Shown here in pieces: positions 1 to 8,391 of a stretch of 64,000 bases of DNA. The notes below the pieces were generated by a model, which saw only the letters and a list, made by a program, of their open reading frames with translations, was not told the origin of the DNA and did not search any database. This DNA is from Asparagopsis taxiformis (lineage: Eukaryota; Rhodophyta; Florideophyceae; Bonnemaisoniales; Bonnemaisoniaceae): the NCBI GenBank assembly GCA_030407315.1, contig JALQPE010001688.1:186001-250000 (forward strand), written 5' to 3'. How positions within the stretch are numbered: position 1 is the stretch's first letter; every line of letters starts with the position of its first letter. Both the position numbers and the translations under genes were made by a program.

Positions 1-185
1 ATATTCTTGGTGGAACCATTGGTATCGCCAGCAATAAATGAATTAAGCGAAACAGGAGTTATCGATTGAGCATCGGCAAGATTGGCAATGCCGATGAGAA
101 ATGAAGCAAGCAAGGCCAGCAAACAGAAGATATCGTGGAATTTGCTGCGAAGAAGTTTGCATCGTTTGAATTCTGGCGAACTCAT
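1..185 (-). CDS. Secreted or membrane protein, N-terminal part only (runs off left edge)
   Basis: An open frame of 61 codons starts with ATG at 185 on the minus strand and is still open at base 1. The protein begins with a basic stretch (KRCKLLRSKFHD), then a hydrophobic core (FCLLALLASFLIGIANL), then ADAQS, which fits signal-peptidase cleavage after ADA near residue 38. The mature part seen is Ser/Thr/Asn-rich. An in-frame TAG lies upstream at 231-233, so this ATG is the probable start. I do not recognise the family because nearly all of the mature protein lies outside the window. It diverges from CDC73. Confidence 0.6.
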   Translation of the reverse strand, partial: MSSPEFKRCKLLRSKFHDIFCLLALLASFLIGIANLADAQSITPVSLNSFIAGDTNGSTKN

Positions 186-957
186 GCGGAAACGGGTTCT
201 GCTGGGCTCATAGGGTAAGTTGCCTATACCCTATTCCAGATCAGTGCTGTTGTAGTAGAGTTGTTTCAATGGTTGAGTGTACGAACCAAGGCTTTTGTAA
301 ATGATATGTGTAGCGTTATGCGGTGTAGCATTTTACAGGAAGAGGAGGTCAACATTACAAAAAGCAGATAACGGCAGTGTTCAAGCTACATAATGACTTG
401 GTTTGAGATCGGTTTGTTTCAATACGCCATTGTCAGCTTTGCAGTGGAAGTTTCAATTATGACCACAGAATGGAATTATGTCTGATATCGGCGCAGCTTC
501 CGAGTGAGCCGGTGTTTTCGAATCTGGTGCTTTGCACTGATCAACAAAACCAAGGATGGTAATGAATCGAGCACTCGGATTGATGACTGAAGGTTAGGTA
601 GAGGAGATTGTGACAGATCGCGCTGAGATAAATACATAACCCTAAGTTAACCCGTTGTAAATTTGCGCACAGTCAAGAAAAACGCAGCCGATTTCAATTT
701 TTGTAACACGACAGTGCGAGATGTTCTGATAGCATGGCGCTGTACAACGTGTACGCCTTCAAAGGCCTTCAGTAAATACCGTAAAACATCACCAGACTAC
801 ATTGCCACAGACCTTCACCCTTCGCTTCCGTGCACAAGTTTTAAAGAGTATAAAAGAACGAGCGAAACTTCTTCACACAAAAGCTTCTTCGCCCAGGTTT
901 GTAACAGTGTCGTTGCGCACATCCTGTTTGCCACTCTGCGGAATTCAAGAATCAAAC
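186..957. other. Divergent intergenic region between the secreted-protein gene and CDC73
   Basis: About 770 bp separates the two start codons. Apart from a TATA box near CDC73 I see no gene, repeat or RNA. Open frames that run into this region from the CDC73 side (starting at 663 and 802) lack similarity and end up inside or in front of CDC73. Confidence 0.5.
849..856 (+). promoter_or_regulatory. TATA box of CDC73
   Basis: TATAAAAG lies about 100 bp before the CDC73 ATG at 958. It supports starting the protein at 958 rather than at the in-frame codon at 802, which would lie upstream of the expected transcription start. Confidence 0.5.
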
Positions 958-2352
958 ATGGTCGGTGCTTTGGAACAGCTCAGAAGTGCCATAATCGCTC
1001 GACAACCTATAGATGTCGACGATTCCTCTATCATCTTGGGCCCGTCCACCCGCCTGCCTCGCTCCCAACCCACAGCTTTTCATTCAATGAGAGGCCGAGG
1101 CGACGCGTATTTACTGGAATCCGTCTTCTTTCAATTCAAGTTCCGCGACCAGCAGTACAATGACTACGTTCAGGCATGTCGAAAAAAAGGAGTTGCCCAT
1201 GTCACTGCGCTGGACAAGCGTGATTTGCTGGCATATCTTACCGGTGAGATCGAGACATGTGCCAACATTGTCGTTAAGGAAGCAGATAATTCTCTACCAG
1301 CTTCTGCATCGAATTCTGCAGCGATTACCGCTCTTGCTCCAGGTAAGGAGGAACCAAAAGAGCAAGACGCAAAAGTCCTTTCGACAAGCCTGGTTTCGTC
1401 AGAGAAGGACTTATCCTCGTTTGCGTCGCAGCGAAAAAGAGATCGCGATCAGCGAGCTCTTGACTCCGTCTTAATGGTGGCCGAGTGGGATTTTTCAATC
1501 CTTCGCGATAAGCTTGCTAAACACGTGGCCAGCGTCCGAAGTGGCAGACATGCACCCAGCGTAAACGGCACTAAACAAAAGAATGCTCCAGCCTATGATC
1601 CGAGAGGTGATCGCTACACGAGTAACGAAGATCGTTTCTGGAGAGAGAATCTCGGTTCAGACTTTCATGAACTTGGCATTGATATGGGGGGATCTTTCAA
1701 AGAAAAGCCCACAGCTGGAAATTCCAATAGTGCGTCCAATGAAGCTGCAACACCATCTCGCTCTCATCGAGAGCGAGAAAAGTCGGGTTTACGTAAGTCT
1801 ACCTCAGAGCCCAAAGCAAAACGAGCAAAGGTCGATCCTAAAGAGCTTATCCCTATTATTATTGTTCCAGCTGGGTCGACCGCCTTGGTTTACTCAGGCA
1901 ACATTGTCGATTTTTTGCAGAACGGAAGGTTCGTGTCCGCAGAAGAGTTGGCAAAAAATAAAACTGGCCAGCGTACCAGTGCAGGGCGCATGAGTGTAAT
2001 CAGAACTCCGGGAGGGAATTGCTCAAGAGCAGAATATCAGATTGTAAGTAATCCAAATCGGCTGGTTCGGGCAGAATGGGAAAGAGTAGTAGCCGTTGTC
2101 TGCTCTGGACAAGAATGGCAGTTTAAAGCTTGGCCTTTAAACGAACGCGGTATCGCAGACCTTTTCCGTAAGGTTCAGGGATTCTATTTTCAATATGATG
2201 ACACGACAACTACAGGCAATGTGGACTCCTGGGCGATCAAGAAATTGAACCTTTCGCGAGGAAAGAGGCACACAGATGGCCAAATACAAGTGCAATTTTG
2301 GAGTCATTTGGACGCATTCATGCGGAGAAAAGGCAAACAGTTGCGTTACTAG
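958..2352 (+). CDS. CDC73: Cdc73/parafibromin, Paf1 complex subunit
   Basis: This is the Cdc73 subunit of the Paf1 complex, which travels with RNA polymerase II and promotes histone modification and elongation in the nucleus. The 464-residue protein has both conserved parts. The N-terminal part includes the DKRDLLAYLTGE motif near residue 85, matching RKDLLGYLNG of animal parafibromin. The C-terminal Ras-like domain (about residues 298-464) starts with LIPIIIVPAG and contains WERVVAVV, WQFKAWP and SRGKRHTDGQ. A low-complexity Ser/Lys linker with a basic KAKRAKVDPK stretch joins them. The start at 958 follows a TATA box and gives the family's normal N-terminus. The gene has no intron. Its 3' end converges on the CDCA7-like gene. 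Confidence 0.93.
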   Translation: MVGALEQLRSAIIARQPIDVDDSSIILGPSTRLPRSQPTAFHSMRGRGDAYLLESVFFQFKFRDQQYNDYVQACRKKGVAHVTALDKRDLLAYLTGEIETCANIVVKEADNSLPASASNSAAITALAPGKEEPKEQDAKVLSTSLVSSEKDLSSFASQRKRDRDQRALDSVLMVAEWDFSILRDKLAKHVASVRSGRHAPSVNGTKQKNAPAYDPRGDRYTSNEDRFWRENLGSDFHELGIDMGGSFKEKPTAGNSNSASNEAATPSRSHREREKSGLRKSTSEPKAKRAKVDPKELIPIIIVPAGSTALVYSGNIVDFLQNGRFVSAEELAKNKTGQRTSAGRMSVIRTPGGNCSRAEYQIVSNPNRLVRAEWERVVAVVCSGQEWQFKAWPLNERGIADLFRKVQGFYFQYDDTTTTGNVDSWAIKKLNLSRGKRHTDGQIQVQFWSHLDAFMRRKGKQLRY

Positions 2353-2616
2353 GCTTTCACTCCCAACTTGTTCGGATAAATTAAACTGTGCTGCCCTGCG
2401 AGTGGTACTGATTTGTCAAAATAATGTTTGGTTTACCCAAGCTACTAGAGCAAGTTTCTCTTTCAAGAAAGGAGTGGCAGTCGCAAGTCCGAGACTTGAC
2501 TTTACACGACACTCGAGTTGTACATCCACCTCCAATCTGTTCTAAACTATGGTATTTTTGCAAGGCAGTACAGCAAGCTGTTACTCTCCAGTTCGGTTCG
2601 GTGGCGCATCAAAAAT

Positions 2617-3897
2617 TCAGGCGCGCTTCCGTTTCCCGTCGACGCGTCTATTTTGGTTGACTCGCTTGTATGTGAAGCACTGAGCCTTTGGTGGGCATGC
2701 GCTTCTACAATGGGTACAAATCCAATTGGTGTTTGCTTTCAACGCATCCCAATCCCAACAGAAATCTTTGACACATCTCCAACATATCACCTTCCGGCAA
2801 GTTCCCTTCTCCACATTTCCACAAATTAGAGCAAGTTCTTGTTTGGTAATGCGAGTACACAAGTGGCAGAACCGACTTGGAGTTGAACCACGCGTTGCTG
2901 ATGCTGATGAAAGAGAGGGCTGAGTTGGTTCCTTATTCTTCCTTGGTGGATTTTTCCTCTGGAGGTCTAAGAGTTTACTATCCAAATATTTTGCAACCTG
3001 ACAGCCCCTTGTCTTTGCTTGCTGAGCTCTATCCGGTCCTGGGATTTTCAACTTCTCGGGAACTTCAGCAGCCTCCAGAGTCTCCAGTCTAGACATGTTC
3101 TTCGTAGCACTGTGAGCCAGGTTTGCAGCCAAGTCCTCCACTACCAAATAGATATCAACTGGCGATGCAGAAACTGACTGTTTGTGCAAATTGGATTCAA
3201 CGATTTCATTCGCACAAGATTCCACAGCACAGTCAACTGCTGCGCTCCAACAATCTGTTTTCTTGCCCATCGTCAAGTTTCCCAACACCTGATTGTTTGT
3301 ACTTTCATCGTCCCGTGGATTCAAGTCTGGAACAGGCGCTGGAGGAAGAATCATTGCATTATCGAAGTCAAACAAATTAGAAAAAGAGTCATGGCAGACG
3401 GGAAAGGAGAATGAGATGAGTTTGTTTTCTTCACCCTCCTGGGCACTAGGTGGGGGATCATGATTCATGATACGCTCTGGTATGGGTATGTCGTTGGAGA
3501 TGCCTTGAGCCGAGTTGCTTTCATGCAGCTCGGCAAGAAAGTCATTTGATTTTTCAATACTTGAATCATGGCGTGTTGGTGTGGACGATGATGCATAACG
3601 GACAATTGTCAGAGATTGGTCAATTGAATCAGTGTATGGCAGAGGCTCAACGTTCTCACAGACGGTGTTAGCTACTGGGTGTGCACCAACGAGGTTACAC
3701 AGCTCTGCAGCTTGGTTGGCGGAGGATTTTTGTGAGCAATTTGATTTGAGGGGAGTGAGTGTTAAAGGTGTTCGTTCAACGGATCGATCCAAAGAGCAAG
3801 GAAGAAGTGTTGTTGACCCTGCGGAGAAGCCTAGAGTATCTTCGGATATTAACAACAGGTCACCAACGTTGATAGGTTCGCATTTAGATTCCATCAT
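2617..3897 (-). CDS. CDCA7-type zinc-finger protein (zf-4CXXC_R1)
   Basis: A 426-residue protein. Only the C-terminal ~70 residues are recognisable: FCHLCTRITKQ, then GTCRKVICWRCVKDFCWDW, then WICTHCRSACPPKAQC. This series of CxxC pairs with the W-I-C-x-H-C-R core is the zf-4CXXC_R1 domain of CDCA7, which in animals and plants recruits the HELLS/DDM1 remodeller to methylated DNA. The N-terminal 350 residues are acidic, Ser/Pro-rich and probably disordered. A basic tail (KRVNQNRRVDGKRKRA) could be a nuclear localisation signal. The start is taken as the first ATG (3897); the frame extends slightly upstream only through a TTG. The link to DNA methylation is inference from the family. Confidence 0.75.
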   Translation of the reverse strand: MMESKCEPINVGDLLLISEDTLGFSAGSTTLLPCSLDRSVERTPLTLTPLKSNCSQKSSANQAAELCNLVGAHPVANTVCENVEPLPYTDSIDQSLTIVRYASSSTPTRHDSSIEKSNDFLAELHESNSAQGISNDIPIPERIMNHDPPPSAQEGEENKLISFSFPVCHDSFSNLFDFDNAMILPPAPVPDLNPRDDESTNNQVLGNLTMGKKTDCWSAAVDCAVESCANEIVESNLHKQSVSASPVDIYLVVEDLAANLAHSATKNMSRLETLEAAEVPEKLKIPGPDRAQQAKTRGCQVAKYLDSKLLDLQRKNPPRKNKEPTQPSLSSASATRGSTPSRFCHLCTRITKQELALICGNVEKGTCRKVICWRCVKDFCWDWDALKANTNWICTHCRSACPPKAQCFTYKRVNQNRRVDGKRKRA

Positions 3898-4565
3898 GCT
3901 GAACAATGGAAGCGCTTAAGTTTGTGTATGGAGATGATGGCTGTAGATTGATTGATACTGAAGTGGTCATTGAAAGGATCAATGAGGACATTGGAAGAGT
4001 GACTAGGTTGAAGTAACCTGCGGGTGAAGGTGTGCATGATGGATCTGGAAACGGGGCACGAGCACTTTCACCAAATGTTTTGTTCAATTCTTTTAAGGTG
4101 CCAAATGGTGACGATTGCCATGTTCTGGAAAATAAGGTCACCTCGTGGGCATTTTGTGACGTATGTGACCACGTACGACATTCCTTTTGATACGTGTAGT
4201 AGGGAATTGAACAGGACTGGGGAGTAAAATCGGGCATAGAAGGAAAGTCGTGGAAGGGCCACTAAAGATGATGAAGACTACGATTATCGCAAGGTCGAAT
4301 AACATATCTACAGCATATGATCGAGTTTCACGTCACGAGTTTGATTTTTAGAGCGGGTGACAATGGTTGATGAAGACGTGTCGATAGCTGCACATTTTAC
4401 CACAGTAACTGATTGTTGCAAGTGGCAGCAATTGCTGCGATGACGTATCATTTGCTGATATAGTCATCAATTCATTAACGGAGCAGCTTAAACGGCTCAT
4501 GGCGAGGCAAAATTGGGGCCTACAAAATAATTTTCAAGTTACGATAATACGAACACGACCGATGA
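3898..4565. other. Intergenic region upstream of the CDCA7-like gene
   Basis: 668 bp between the start of the CDCA7-like gene and the 3' end of the hydrolase gene, both minus strand. It should hold the promoter of the first and the 3' UTR of the second. I see no RNA gene or repeat. A 36-codon plus-strand frame begins at 3906, discussed under rejected items. Confidence 0.4.
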
Positions 4566-5993
4566 TCAGGCAGTTCGCGCGAATCGACCGCTTTCATCGC
4601 CGCGGCTTGACACAGAGGTACTCAGTTCGCCGTTTTCACGACTCTTCTTCTTCAGCTCAACTTCGTCCATGAAACGAGCCACAGATTCATAGAAGCCGTC
4701 CATCGTCCACGTTCTATTATGAGTACCCCTTTCAAACTCCACAAATTGCTTCATCATAGATTTCTCCGCCAAACCGTACATCTGCTTCATCATGCGCGGC
4801 GGAATATAGCTGTCCTGCAGTCCGCTCAGAAACAGCAGTGGGATGTAAAGATTGCCTATTCGTTTTTTGCTCTGCCACTTATTTCTGCTCAGGTAACGAA
4901 AAATTCCTAGTATCGGAAACTCGAGCTTGATCATATCAAGAAGGCTCGTAAAGGTATTCTCAAGGATGAGGGCATTAATGCAATGCTGATAGACATTTGA
5001 AAAGTGAATTGCAACAGCTCCGCCTAGAGACTCGCCATAAACCCAGAGATTTCCGGCTGGACCGACATCGATATCCCGTCGTGACTCGAGATAATCGTAT
5101 GCGCTTTCGGCGTCGATGCGGAACCCTCGTTCGTTTGGCTTGCCGGTCGACAATCCATAGCCACGATACGAGAGCAGTAACACATTGCATTTGCAATGTT
5201 CATAAAAGCCGATAACTTTCTTCAATCGGAAACTAGCATTCTTATCGGTGCCATGAAAATAAATCATTATGCGAGCATTCTGATACGTGTCCGGCGGTTG
5301 CTTGATAAACCAGCCCGAGATCTCCACACCATCTGTTGTGCAATAATTGACATCTTCATAATAGGGCATGCCGGAAGACTTTGGGGTACCGCGCCACACT
5401 TTAGTGGGTTTGTATACAAGCGAATCTTGTATGACCCAGAAAACGGCAATTGTCGAGGCGACAATTATAGAAGTCGTAATGCCTAACAATAGAGCACACT
5501 TGAGATAAAAATGCAATCTACAGTCAGCTTTCCTCGGCAAAATGACTTTCAAGCTGGACAGGAATTGAGAAGCGCGTTGCCTTGCAACGGCCTTTGTCGA
5601 AGATAGCATGTAAGTAGGGGAGGAAGGCTTTCGAGCGCGGAGTAGGACGCTTCGTCCCAAGGCGGAATCGAGGGATTGTGCATTTGTATGCACCGATGCG
5701 GTGGCGGCAACCGGGGCGACGTCATGAAGGGTTTGGGCGGCTGTGGGCTTGAGAGGGGTTAGTGCGAGGCCGCAGGCTGTTGCAATAGAGGCGATTGTTG
5801 TGCCGAGTGAGCACGTAGGGGGTCTAATGACGGTTGGTTGGCCAGATCTACGCATATGTTGCATGCGATTGAGGGATCGGCATCGTTGGCGCGTTGTGAA
5901 TGCATCGCGGCTACGGAGCAAGTTAGAGTTGGGAGAGGCAGAAAACGGGGAGAAAGTTTGTGTTTGTGTGATAACGAATGTTAGGGTACACAT
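4566..5993 (-). CDS. ABHD13/BEM46-like alpha/beta hydrolase, membrane anchored
   Basis: A serine hydrolase of the ABHD13/BEM46 group, which are single-pass membrane proteins; their substrates are poorly known. The 475-residue protein has a long N-terminal extension, a transmembrane segment at about residues 164-188, then the hydrolase domain. Catalytic signals are present: oxyanion motif YFHGTD (245-250), nucleophile elbow GESLGG with Ser322, Asp394 in SGLQDSYIPP and His425 in ERGTHNRTW. The first ~160 residues, absent in ordinary BEM46 proteins, begin MCTLTFVIT and include a hydrophobic stretch ending in AAQ (residues 63-87). This could be a bipartite plastid leader, but the location is uncertain. 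Confidence 0.85.
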   Translation of the reverse strand: MCTLTFVITQTQTFSPFSASPNSNLLRSRDAFTTRQRCRSLNRMQHMRRSGQPTVIRPPTCSLGTTIASIATACGLALTPLKPTAAQTLHDVAPVAATASVHTNAQSLDSALGRSVLLRARKPSSPTYMLSSTKAVARQRASQFLSSLKVILPRKADCRLHFYLKCALLLGITTSIIVASTIAVFWVIQDSLVYKPTKVWRGTPKSSGMPYYEDVNYCTTDGVEISGWFIKQPPDTYQNARIMIYFHGTDKNASFRLKKVIGFYEHCKCNVLLLSYRGYGLSTGKPNERGFRIDAESAYDYLESRRDIDVGPAGNLWVYGESLGGAVAIHFSNVYQHCINALILENTFTSLLDMIKLEFPILGIFRYLSRNKWQSKKRIGNLYIPLLFLSGLQDSYIPPRMMKQMYGLAEKSMMKQFVEFERGTHNRTWTMDGFYESVARFMDEVELKKKSRENGELSTSVSSRGDESGRFARTA

Positions 5994-6137
5994 GTTCGGT
6001 TTGGATTGATGGATGGATATAGAGAAAGGATGGTTGCGAAGATGGGCACAAGTATAATCGGTGCGGCGTGTTGCACTACTACGAGATGTGGACAGATGAA
6101 CATCATGTCACGTGAGCGTGTTGTCGACGTCAGAGCG

Positions 6138-6248
6138 ATTGGCCAAAACGGTTGGTTGTCCTTTCAAGTATATAATGCAGCGCGATTGGCCAATAGGATT
6201 GATAAACACAGCATAGATCCGTAATTAGTGGCTCCAAATTGTGATTGG
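6138..6248. promoter_or_regulatory. Cluster of CCAAT boxes upstream of the hydrolase gene
   Basis: ATTGG occurs at 6138-6142, 6185-6189 and 6244-6248, and CCAAT at 6190-6194. The middle pair forms the palindrome ATTGGCCAAT. The cluster lies 145-255 bp upstream of the hydrolase ATG (5993, minus strand). CCAAT boxes are bound by NF-Y in other eukaryotes, and this motif recurs in several promoters of the window. Confidence 0.5.
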
Positions 6249-6288
6249 TTTCTAGAAATTAGATCACATTTAGATCCTGTAAAAAGCA

Positions 6289-8124
6289 CTAATTTCTCTT
6301 CCCCTTCCTCATCAGTGTGCCCTTCCCTGAGCCCCCGTCAACGAGTTGATCTATACAACATAATAGGAAGACAATCTGTGCCGCTAGCAATAAATCTTTC
6401 TCTACTTTGCTCTCCTTGCTAATGCTGAACAGGTTTACGCTGTTTTCCAAATCCAGCATGTCCCTCTCCGAAATACCAAACTTCTCGTTCCTGCACGTCA
6501 ACCTAAACAGCGGCGTTCCCACTGGGTAATCCGGTTCAATTCCAATCAAACAATCCATTTTCATCCCCGCCTTCGATACAACCATACCCCACATCTCCGT
6601 ATATGCTCCACCCGTTCCTTGGCGTCCAAGTCTCAGTCGTTGTTCCTCATTCTCAAACGAACGCGCTGACAATTCTTCAACTTTTGCATCTGGCTCTCTC
6701 TCAAAGCCCAGCTCACTCGCTTTGACCGGTATTTGTTTCGCAGTCAGCTGTTCCAATTGTCGCCGTAACATACTGATAGACATCAATCGTGCCCGCATAC
6801 TGAACACAATATCTTTGAAGCGTACGTGATTTGCTTGCTCCGCCGCAACCTCTGGCCAACGTTGAAACTCTGCCCCGTTCTTGCTATTCTTCAACCATTC
6901 TTTCTGGGGCGACATCTCTTTCAAACAAGTAATCCCACATACAATGTTGGCCCATACATACGGTCGTGCTCCGCCCACTTTGCTGGCATCAAAACGGAAT
7001 TTTCCATTCATAACATACATACTAGCTGCATTGGGTGACTCCTCACCAAAGTCAAATGGATATAACATTTGCAAGTTTTTTGTATCCACCGATGGCATCA
7101 CCTTGCCTTTGTAAATTGCTTCTGATTGCACGCTGACAATATCCAAATTGACATGATACGCAAACGCAACACGCAGCTTGAGCGGCTCTTGACTATCTGT
7201 CGGAACGCCGTTAACGATGATCTCGACGCCCACCCCATGCATTTTGTATATGCTACATTCGTCAGTGTCCTTCATTTCGCCATCATCGCTGTAAGTTTTC
7301 GTCTTACAAGTAGAAACTGAAATCTCTCCTGAAAATGTGTCACGGTATGCAATCGCCTCCCTCGCAAGAATGTATAATGGCGCGGGCAGCTTTCGAAATT
7401 GCAAAACCTCACCAGCATCGCCGATAATATCCCTCTCAATGTTCAGCACTGAACGAACTGGCTCGAGAAGACCATTGAGAGATTTGATAGTGTGCGGTAG
7501 TTCCAGAAGCGCCTCCTTATTCATCTCAAGTTGCTTGCGCTTGGCCTCTGTAGCAGCACGAATATCATCTGCTTGTTTGCGCAATTTCTTGCGTTTCTGC
7601 AGCTCGGCATTCAGAATTCCCATCAGCTGCACGTGTGACTGCTCGGCCACATCGTCACCTTCGTCGCAATTGAACTCCTTCGGAAGCGGGATATTGAGTA
7701 AATTTTCCAGTGATGGGTTCTTGCGAGTTCGACAGGCCTCAATCTCTCGCGTGAGCATGTTCTTTTCGTACATGAGACTCTCACTTCTCAGACGCGATTT
7801 CAATAAACCGTCTTGGTCACTACAAACATCCATATGCATTTGCTCCACAATCTGTGCGAGTTTATCGTGTGCCACTTTGAGGTTTACAACGTGTGCAAGC
7901 ATATCCAATCCGAGCGATTTCAAGCTAGCCGACACCGAATCGGGTTTGGCTTGTTTTTTCTTCCCGTCATTTTCTGTTGGCACAAGTTGCGCTCGCAGCG
8001 AAAGTGAATCCACAAGGGCAGTGCGGATCTTTTCCAGTGATGCCTTTGTTTCCTTGACATAAGTTTCTGTGTCCTGCGGCTTGGGTGCAGGTTGCGGTGC
8101 AGATTGACGCATTTCTCCTGCCAT
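6289..8124 (-). CDS. THOC5: THO complex subunit 5
   Basis: THOC5 belongs to the THO/TREX complex, which couples transcription to mRNA export. The 611-residue protein has the family layout: a helical, coiled-coil N-terminal half with SLKSLGLDMLAHVVNLK and NPSLENLLNIPLPKEF (near residue 140), a Lys/Glu-rich coil, then a C-terminal beta-rich half with HVNLDIVSVQSEAIYKG and LYPFDFGEESPN. It starts at ATG 8124 and ends near the C-terminus expected for the family. It is divergent from the M32 peptidase gene with a CCAAT box between them. There is no intron. A 241-codon antisense frame over this gene is a shadow. Confidence 0.85.
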   Translation of the reverse strand: MAGEMRQSAPQPAPKPQDTETYVKETKASLEKIRTALVDSLSLRAQLVPTENDGKKKQAKPDSVSASLKSLGLDMLAHVVNLKVAHDKLAQIVEQMHMDVCSDQDGLLKSRLRSESLMYEKNMLTREIEACRTRKNPSLENLLNIPLPKEFNCDEGDDVAEQSHVQLMGILNAELQKRKKLRKQADDIRAATEAKRKQLEMNKEALLELPHTIKSLNGLLEPVRSVLNIERDIIGDAGEVLQFRKLPAPLYILAREAIAYRDTFSGEISVSTCKTKTYSDDGEMKDTDECSIYKMHGVGVEIIVNGVPTDSQEPLKLRVAFAYHVNLDIVSVQSEAIYKGKVMPSVDTKNLQMLYPFDFGEESPNAASMYVMNGKFRFDASKVGGARPYVWANIVCGITCLKEMSPQKEWLKNSKNGAEFQRWPEVAAEQANHVRFKDIVFSMRARLMSISMLRRQLEQLTAKQIPVKASELGFEREPDAKVEELSARSFENEEQRLRLGRQGTGGAYTEMWGMVVSKAGMKMDCLIGIEPDYPVGTPLFRLTCRNEKFGISERDMLDLENSVNLFSISKESKVEKDLLLAAQIVFLLCCIDQLVDGGSGKGTLMRKGKRN

Positions 8125-8230
8125 CGGGAGTCGCTCGACCTCAATTCGTAAAGGCGATTTGATGCAAACCGGTGCGCGCGGATGAAGCGGATATCTACAA
8201 AGGGCAAGCGTTCCGTGCGTCCGTTATGTG

Positions 8231-8235
8231 ATTGG
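8231..8235. promoter_or_regulatory. CCAAT box (ATTGG on +) between THOC5 and the M32 peptidase
   Basis: A single ATTGG sits about 107 bp before the THOC5 start and about 160 bp before the peptidase start, in a divergent spacer of under 270 bp. It could serve either promoter. Confidence 0.35.
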
Positions 8236-8391
8236 TTGAAAAGTTTCTCAAATTTTAACAAAATCAGGGCCACTGTGATATGTTCAAGCACCGGCATCTG
8301 CAGGCACCATCTGCCAGAAAGATTACATTACGTCTGACCTGCTAACGATGGATTACAACTGTCATTGTTCCTGTCCAACATACAGACTCCT

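Noticed and set aside
3906..4016. 36-codon plus-strand frame starting ATG, hydrophilic and protein-like
   Set aside because: It begins within 10 bp of the CDCA7-like start on the other strand and has no GTNNGT donor at its end to join another exon. Too short to support.
7337..8062. 241-codon plus-strand frame, Ser-rich
   Set aside because: It lies wholly antisense to THOC5, has no recognisable motif and shows the Ser/Arg bias of a shadow frame.
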